A stretch of DNA of 64,000 bases, from the NCBI GenBank assembly GCA_038727705.1, contig JAVYVJ010000001.1:607924-671923 (forward strand). Reading direction: 5' to 3'. Position numbers and translations under genes: made by a program. The stretch comes from Zestosphaera sp. Its GTDB lineage: Archaea > Thermoproteota > Thermoprotei_A > Sulfolobales > NBVN01. This document shows positions 59,846-64,000 of this stretch, one piece after another. The notes beneath the pieces are model-generated. The model ran no database searches. It was given only the letters and a program-made list of their open reading frames with translations, and had not been told where the DNA came from. Numbering within the stretch: the first letter of the stretch is position 1; every line of letters begins with the position of its first letter.

Positions 59846-62000
59846 CTGCTTGGGCGGGTGATGAGAGGACCACGGTCCCTGGGGTCTTCGTTGCTTCATG
59901 TTTTGATCTCCTCACGTTATGGAGGTATAGCACCACATACGCGGCCGCAAGCACGGGAGTTAGGTATTCATATGGGGTTAAGTTGGTTATGCCCAACACT
60001 ACCAGCAAAGCCCTCTGAGCTAACCCTATATGGGTACCGTGCCACCCCACTATGCCGGCGCTCAGCATGAGTATGGAGAGGAGCGTGTTTGCTATTCCGT
60101 AGGTCATTCTGTAGGCAACGTAGAGGTTCAGACCGCTTGCAGGAAGGATTAGGAGCACAGGATCTAGAGTGAATATATAGGGTACTAGGTAGCCTGCTAA
60201 GGCGTACTTAGTTGCGTTGAGGGCGGTCTTCCAGAACTCCGACTTAGCCAAGAGCGAGCCAGCATATGATGCTAGGGCTACAGGAGGAGTTAGATCTGCA
60301 AGGATTCCGAAGTAGAAGACAAACATGTGTGCGACGAGCTTAGCCATCTCAAACTCCACACCTGTTATCGAGGCTATAGCTCTCGCCATAGGGATCCCTA
60401 CGATTGTTGAGGTTATTATATAGTTGGCTGTTGTGGGAACTCCCATACCCAGCACGAGGCTAATCATCATAGCCGTTACCATCAACACGAATATGTTTCC
60501 ACCGGAGATCTCCACTAGCTGGTAGCCTATGGTGGTCGCCCATCCTGTCATCGTAAGGACACCTTGAATTAACCCGGCACATGATGCCGCAAAGAAGACG
60601 GTTATGGTGCTCCTTAGGCTCGAGTCGAACGCCTTGACGAGCGCAAGTGACATCTCCCTGCTTTCCCTGATCGTGTACCCGATTATTACCGCCACGAAGA
60701 CCGAAAGAACACCGGCGAAGAACACAGCGGCGCTCACAGGCAATCCGAGGATGTAAGAGGTTGCTCCAACCAGAGCGATTGCGCCAGTTACTAATAACTT
60801 GGGAACCGGCCCTATCCCCCTCTGGTAGATCCAGGCAGACATGATTGCCGCCCCGATGGCTCCGAGAGCACTGTACTGAGGTTCAAGCCCTGAAAGTAAT
60901 AGGTAAGTGACAACGGGTATGGGGCTGAGGAGGTAGGCACTCCTCACCAGCTCTCTGAAATTCGGCAGTAACTCTCTTGAGACGGGTCTCACACCCAACT
61001 TCTTAGTCACTCTATCGATGAAGACGTAGACTGAAGTGAAGTAAAGGATCGCCGGTATAGCTGCAGCTATGATTATGTCCTTATAGGGTCTACCTAGGAA
61101 CTGCGCCATGACAAACGCAGCGGCCCCCATTATCGGGGGCATGAGCTGACCTCCGGTCGAGGCCGCGGGCTCCACCGCCCCCGCTACCTCAGGCGGGTAG
61201 CCAGCTCTCTTCATGAGGGGTATAGTGAAGGTCCCAGTAGTCAGGACGTTGGCTACGGAGCTTCCCGAGACTGTGCCCATGAGAGCACTCGCCACAACAG
61301 CGGTCTTCGCGGGGCCGCCCCACCTCTGCCCCACGAGGGACATGACGAACTTTGTTATGTAGTCCCCAATTCCTACCTTCTCAAGTATTGAACCAAAGAA
61401 CACGAAGGCGAACACGTAGGAGACCATCACATAGAGAGGTATTGAGAAAATTCCTTCCCTCGCATAAAACATATGATTGACGAATCGCCTCAGGTTGAAG
61501 CCCTCGTAGCTGATGCCGAAAAGCATTATAACGAGGGCTATAGTGGGTAACGCCACTCCGAGGGATCTTCTGGAAGCCTCCAAGAGGAGGGCTATAGCCA
61601 TGAACGGGATTAAGATGTTAAGCAAAGTCGCCTCCACGTATCCGTACTGAACAACCATCGGATACACTATCACCAGGTAGAACATTGAAGCGAAACCCAT
61701 GACGCCAAGGACGTAGTCGTATAGAGGTACCTTCTCTATTCCAGTCTTTTTCCTTATAGGGTATATTATGAAAGCCACTAACAGGAGTATGCCTAACAGG
61801 AAGGCCATACTCTGCTGTATGTCGGGAGCGTAAAGGAGAGGTCTAAAGTCAAGACCCAGATTCCTCAGTATTGTATACAGGGAAAAGTTGAGGCCCATGA
61901 CAAACAGAAGCTCATACACCGCAAACAGAATTCCCATAATCAGAATCATCTTAGCAATTGGTCCAGACTTGGCTCTCTCAACGGTCAGTGCTTCAGCCAT
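59808..62000 (-). CDS. TRAP transporter fused small/large permease (TAXI type)
   Basis: A 730-residue protein with ~18 membrane helices, in which the 4TM (DctQ-like) and 12TM (DctM-like) permease parts are fused, as in TAXI transporters. Signatures are LMGTVSGSSVANVLTTGTFTIP, GQLMPPIMGAAAFVMAQF and GMGVPTTANYIITS. It pairs with the TAXI binding protein upstream to import an organic anion or amino acid by a cation gradient. The C-terminal ~40 residues are hydrophilic. Its 3' end overlaps the regulator by 38 bp. Confidence 0.92.
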   Translation of the reverse strand: MAEALTVERAKSGPIAKMILIMGILFAVYELLFVMGLNFSLYTILRNLGLDFRPLLYAPDIQQSMAFLLGILLLVAFIIYPIRKKTGIEKVPLYDYVLGVMGFASMFYLVIVYPMVVQYGYVEATLLNILIPFMAIALLLEASRRSLGVALPTIALVIMLFGISYEGFNLRRFVNHMFYAREGIFSIPLYVMVSYVFAFVFFGSILEKVGIGDYITKFVMSLVGQRWGGPAKTAVVASALMGTVSGSSVANVLTTGTFTIPLMKRAGYPPEVAGAVEPAASTGGQLMPPIMGAAAFVMAQFLGRPYKDIIIAAAIPAILYFTSVYVFIDRVTKKLGVRPVSRELLPNFRELVRSAYLLSPIPVVTYLLLSGLEPQYSALGAIGAAIMSAWIYQRGIGPVPKLLVTGAIALVGATSYILGLPVSAAVFFAGVLSVFVAVIIGYTIRESREMSLALVKAFDSSLRSTITVFFAASCAGLIQGVLTMTGWATTIGYQLVEISGGNIFVLMVTAMMISLVLGMGVPTTANYIITSTIVGIPMARAIASITGVEFEMAKLVAHMFVFYFGILADLTPPVALASYAGSLLAKSEFWKTALNATKYALAGYLVPYIFTLDPVLLILPASGLNLYVAYRMTYGIANTLLSILMLSAGIVGWHGTHIGLAQRALLVVLGITNLTPYEYLTPVLAAAYVVLYLHNVRRSKHEATKTPGTVVLSSPAQAVNPASRSPPVSS

Positions 62001-62036
62001 GCTGAGACACCTAAACCAATGGTCACTAGGATAGTA

Positions 62037-62555
62037 TCACGCAATATAATTTAAACCTTTAACACTACCTAGCACGGCCTGCAGGAGGAGAGCGACCGGT
62101 GGCACTCGCACACAGGCTTTAATCTCTACAGTCCCGTTGCACGTAACCCTTCTACCATTAACAGTTAGTGTAGGATCTACTCTATGTCTCATGCTCACCA
62201 TCACTACCGGCCCTAAGGATATGTCCTCAGCCGTATACCCCCCGTCAGAGCCAACAATCTGAACCGGCAAGTCGTTCGGTGTTGAAGGTAACCCGGCCCC
62301 GTGTCCCGGCCACACGAGCTTGACGAGCCTAACCTCACACCCGACTACCTCGTAGGTTTCGACAACCTTCATCAACTCTACACTGTGCAAGTACTCCAAA
62401 GCTACCGTAACTTTTACATTGGGTTGGATTAAGTACACTGTGTTATCCATCACTACCTCAGTCACTTGGATTATTGGAAGGCTGAGGAGCGTTACTCCAA
62501 AAAACAAGGTTGCGAGCAAAAAGACGAGCTTACTTTTACCCACCATCTGATTCAC
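62037..62555 (-). CDS. DUF1850 domain protein
   Basis: A 172-residue protein with one N-terminal membrane helix. The KVTVALEYLHSVELMKVVETYEV segment fits DUF1850, a domain found between the binding protein and permease genes in TAXI-TRAP operons. It lies 2 bp after the binding-protein stop. Its exact function is unknown. Confidence 0.82.
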   Translation of the reverse strand: MNQMVGKSKLVFLLATLFFGVTLLSLPIIQVTEVVMDNTVYLIQPNVKVTVALEYLHSVELMKVVETYEVVGCEVRLVKLVWPGHGAGLPSTPNDLPVQIVGSDGGYTAEDISLGPVVMVSMRHRVDPTLTVNGRRVTCNGTVEIKACVRVPPVALLLQAVLGSVKGLNYIA

Positions 62556-62557
62556 GT

Positions 62558-63586
62558 TTATGGTCTCAGCTCTGAGGGTATGGTGATGCCCTTCTCCTGG
62601 AAGTACTTAGCAGCTCCCGGATGTAGCTTTATTGGTACTCCATTCAACGCTGTCTCGAGTTTTATATCCTGAGCTCTTGAATGGGCCTGCCTTAACTCGT
62701 CTATGCGTTCATACATCACTTTCAGTATTGTGTAGGCGACGTCGTCAGGCACGTCGGAGCTTATGGCGAGCATGGCCATTACTGCCGCTGTTTTCACATC
62801 CTTCTCCATGCCGGTGTAGGTACCCTTCGGCACAGTATATGGTACGAAGAAGAGGTAACCCTGCTGTTTCAGCGTGTTGAAGAGGGCGTCAGGCACCTCC
62901 ACTAGATTGACGGGAGTTGTCGCAGCCAGCTCCATTATTGCTGAGGTAGGTATACCGGCTACTACGAAGCCCGCGTCAACCTGGCCAAGTTTGAGGGCCT
63001 GGGCTGCTTGTGTGAAGTCTAGGTTCTGGACCGTTATTTTATCCCAGACTCCTGCAGCTTTAAGTATTATCTCGGCCTCAACCGCTGTTCCGCTACCTGC
63101 GGCACCGACAGCGACCCTCTTTCCAGCGAGATCAGTGATGGATTTGATCCCACTGTCAGCCCTGACCACAATCTGGATGATCTCTGGGTAGAGGGCTGCG
63201 AGACCCCTTATCTTATCTACCTTGCTACCCTCAAACATGTAGAGACCGTTGAGAGCGTAGTAGGCTATGTCGTTCTGTATGAAGACCAGGTTAGCATCAC
63301 CCGTTCCTAAAGCCCTCGCGTTGGCTACCGACGCGCCACTCGAGGACGCTGAGGCCGTGATCTTGTCGCCCGCGTACTTGTTAAGCAGGTCGGCCAGCTT
63401 GACACCAATAGGATAATAGACTCCCCCTGTGCCCCCGGTGTAAATTGTGACCTTATACGGCGCCTTAGGCATGAAGGCATAGTAAGCAAGTAAACCTACG
63501 ACCATGAGAACTACCACTGCTATGGCTACAATGAGGGTCTTCGAAACTCCCTTCATAACGACACCTACAAAATAGTAGTTGTACAC
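62558..63586 (-). CDS. TAXI-family TRAP solute-binding protein
   Basis: A 342-residue extracytoplasmic binding protein. After an anchor helix (TLIVAIAVVVLMVVGLLAYYAF) the mature part starts KVTIYTGGTGGVYYPIG, with AVGAAGSGTAVEAEIILKA in the middle; both are signatures of TAXI proteins. The likely start is the ATG at 63556 (MKGVSK) with GGTGTC ahead, not the first ATG. It would capture substrates such as glutamate or other carboxylates for the fused permease. Confidence 0.9.
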   Translation of the reverse strand: MYNYYFVGVVMKGVSKTLIVAIAVVVLMVVGLLAYYAFMPKAPYKVTIYTGGTGGVYYPIGVKLADLLNKYAGDKITASASSSGASVANARALGTGDANLVFIQNDIAYYALNGLYMFEGSKVDKIRGLAALYPEIIQIVVRADSGIKSITDLAGKRVAVGAAGSGTAVEAEIILKAAGVWDKITVQNLDFTQAAQALKLGQVDAGFVVAGIPTSAIMELAATTPVNLVEVPDALFNTLKQQGYLFFVPYTVPKGTYTGMEKDVKTAAVMAMLAISSDVPDDVAYTILKVMYERIDELRQAHSRAQDIKLETALNGVPIKLHPGAAKYFQEKGITIPSELRP

Positions 63587-63928
63587 GACTTAATAAACCT
63601 TCTTAATAGGAGATGTAAGAGTCCTTAACATGGCTTTGAAGTATTATCTTCTCAACACTATGAGGAACTCCCGCATCCTGTCTCCACAGGCTCGGTTTCC
63701 TCGAAGCACTCACCACATACCTACATCCAGGCGGACTACAAATCACCTAAGAATATCAACAAACCCTCATAAACCTCCCAAAACCCCTCGAAAAGTCCTG
63801 ATGAGCAAGGAAGGCATGGCCGTTGAGGAGAAGATGATCCGATGTAAAATGTATAATCACGTTGTTTTTATGAATGAAGCTATGGGTAATTCTTTACTGG
63901 GAAATTGTCAGTATCTTGTTCAATACGT
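63587..63928. other. Intergenic region upstream of the TRAP operon
   Basis: About 340 bp without a convincing gene. On the minus strand TTTATTAAGTC (near 63588-63600) is a TATA-like element about 30-40 bp before the likely TRAP start. The rest is A/C-rich and shows no repeat, tRNA or clear ORF. Confidence 0.45.
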
Positions 63929-64000
63929 TCAGGTAGACTTCACCCATTTTTCGAGCTCCTCTATGCTCAGGTACTCGTCAGCCACGTGGCCATGCCTAAC
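63929..64000 (-). CDS. Partial C-terminus of an M20-like peptidase
   Basis: Only the last 23 residues are present, ending in GHVADEYLSIEELEKWVKS and a stop at 63929-63931. The HGHVADEYLSIEEL pattern is that of the C-terminal region of M20 deacylases and peptidases (ArgE/DapE/ACY1). The gene begins beyond the right edge. Confidence 0.6.
   Translation of the reverse strand, partial: VRHGHVADEYLSIEELEKWVKST

Noticed and set aside
63803-63845. C/D box small RNA
   Set aside because: TGATGA-like and GATGAT boxes occur, but no CTGA D boxes in the right places.
1-64000. CRISPR array, insertion sequence or prophage
   Set aside because: I saw no regularly spaced direct repeats, transposase, integrase or phage structural gene.

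Overview
The window reads as a chromosome segment of a thermophilic archaeon, most likely a member of the Thermoproteota (TACK group). Supporting signs are a Hel308-type helicase, an archaeal SRP RNA, an Nre-family repair protein, 6-phospho-3-hexuloisomerase, ADP-forming acyl-CoA synthetase subunits, indolepyruvate ferredoxin oxidoreductase, TATA-box promoters close to start codons, many GTG/TTG starts and heavy AGG/AGA use. I cannot name the genus. I saw no tRNA, rRNA, CRISPR array or insertion sequence.

Layout. 1-8.1 kb: a partial Hel308-like helicase (-), a B12-type radical SAM enzyme (+), a PHP phosphoesterase, an acyl-CoA synthetase alpha subunit, an AroM-like protein, an M29-like aminopeptidase and a hydantoin-racemase-like protein (all -). 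8.1-14 kb: a five-gene peptide ABC importer (+). 14-22.6 kb: a possible small ORF, a HAD hydrolase, moeA (-), glmS, a phosphoribosyltransferase (-), and an operon with a second acyl-CoA synthetase alpha subunit plus iorA and iorB. 22.6-27.5 kb: a HAD phosphatase, then a tightly packed three-gene operon (-) of unrecognised proteins built around a 732-aa membrane protein. 27.6-33.9 kb: a second M29 aminopeptidase, glutamate dehydrogenase, a class II aldolase, a frame-broken CPBP protease, a sugar isomerase-like protein and an M50 protease. 34-38 kb: a stalk-like small protein, a predicted nuclease, phi, a helical protein, a JAMM protein, a kinase-like protein and SRP RNA. 38.2-43.7 kb: an Hsp20-like protein and an alpha-glucan cluster (HTH-DUF5752 regulator, GH13 branching enzyme, GH57/DUF3536 enzyme). 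43.7-48.1 kb: a dolichol-kinase-like protein, an EamA transporter and an ABC-2 exporter. 48.2-54.5 kb: divergent MoxR/DUF58 and DUF4129/membrane/DUF4350 operons. 54.5-57.2 kb: an Nre repair protein overlapping an SPL-like radical SAM gene, then two small minus-strand genes. 57.4-64 kb: a hydroxyacid dehydrogenase, a three-gene operon preceded by a 23-bp perfect palindrome and ending in a winged-helix regulator, a TAXI-type TRAP transporter operon (-), and the C-terminal end of an M20-like peptidase.

Taken together, the genes suggest a peptide and amino-acid fermenter: peptide import, two metallo-aminopeptidases, glutamate dehydrogenase, oxidation of aromatic 2-oxoacids with ferredoxin, and ATP formation by ADP-forming acyl-CoA synthetases. 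It also appears to store alpha-glucan. The least explained parts are the three-gene operon at 23.3-27.5 kb, the palindrome-controlled operon at 58.5-59.8 kb, and several hairpins or palindromes at promoters.
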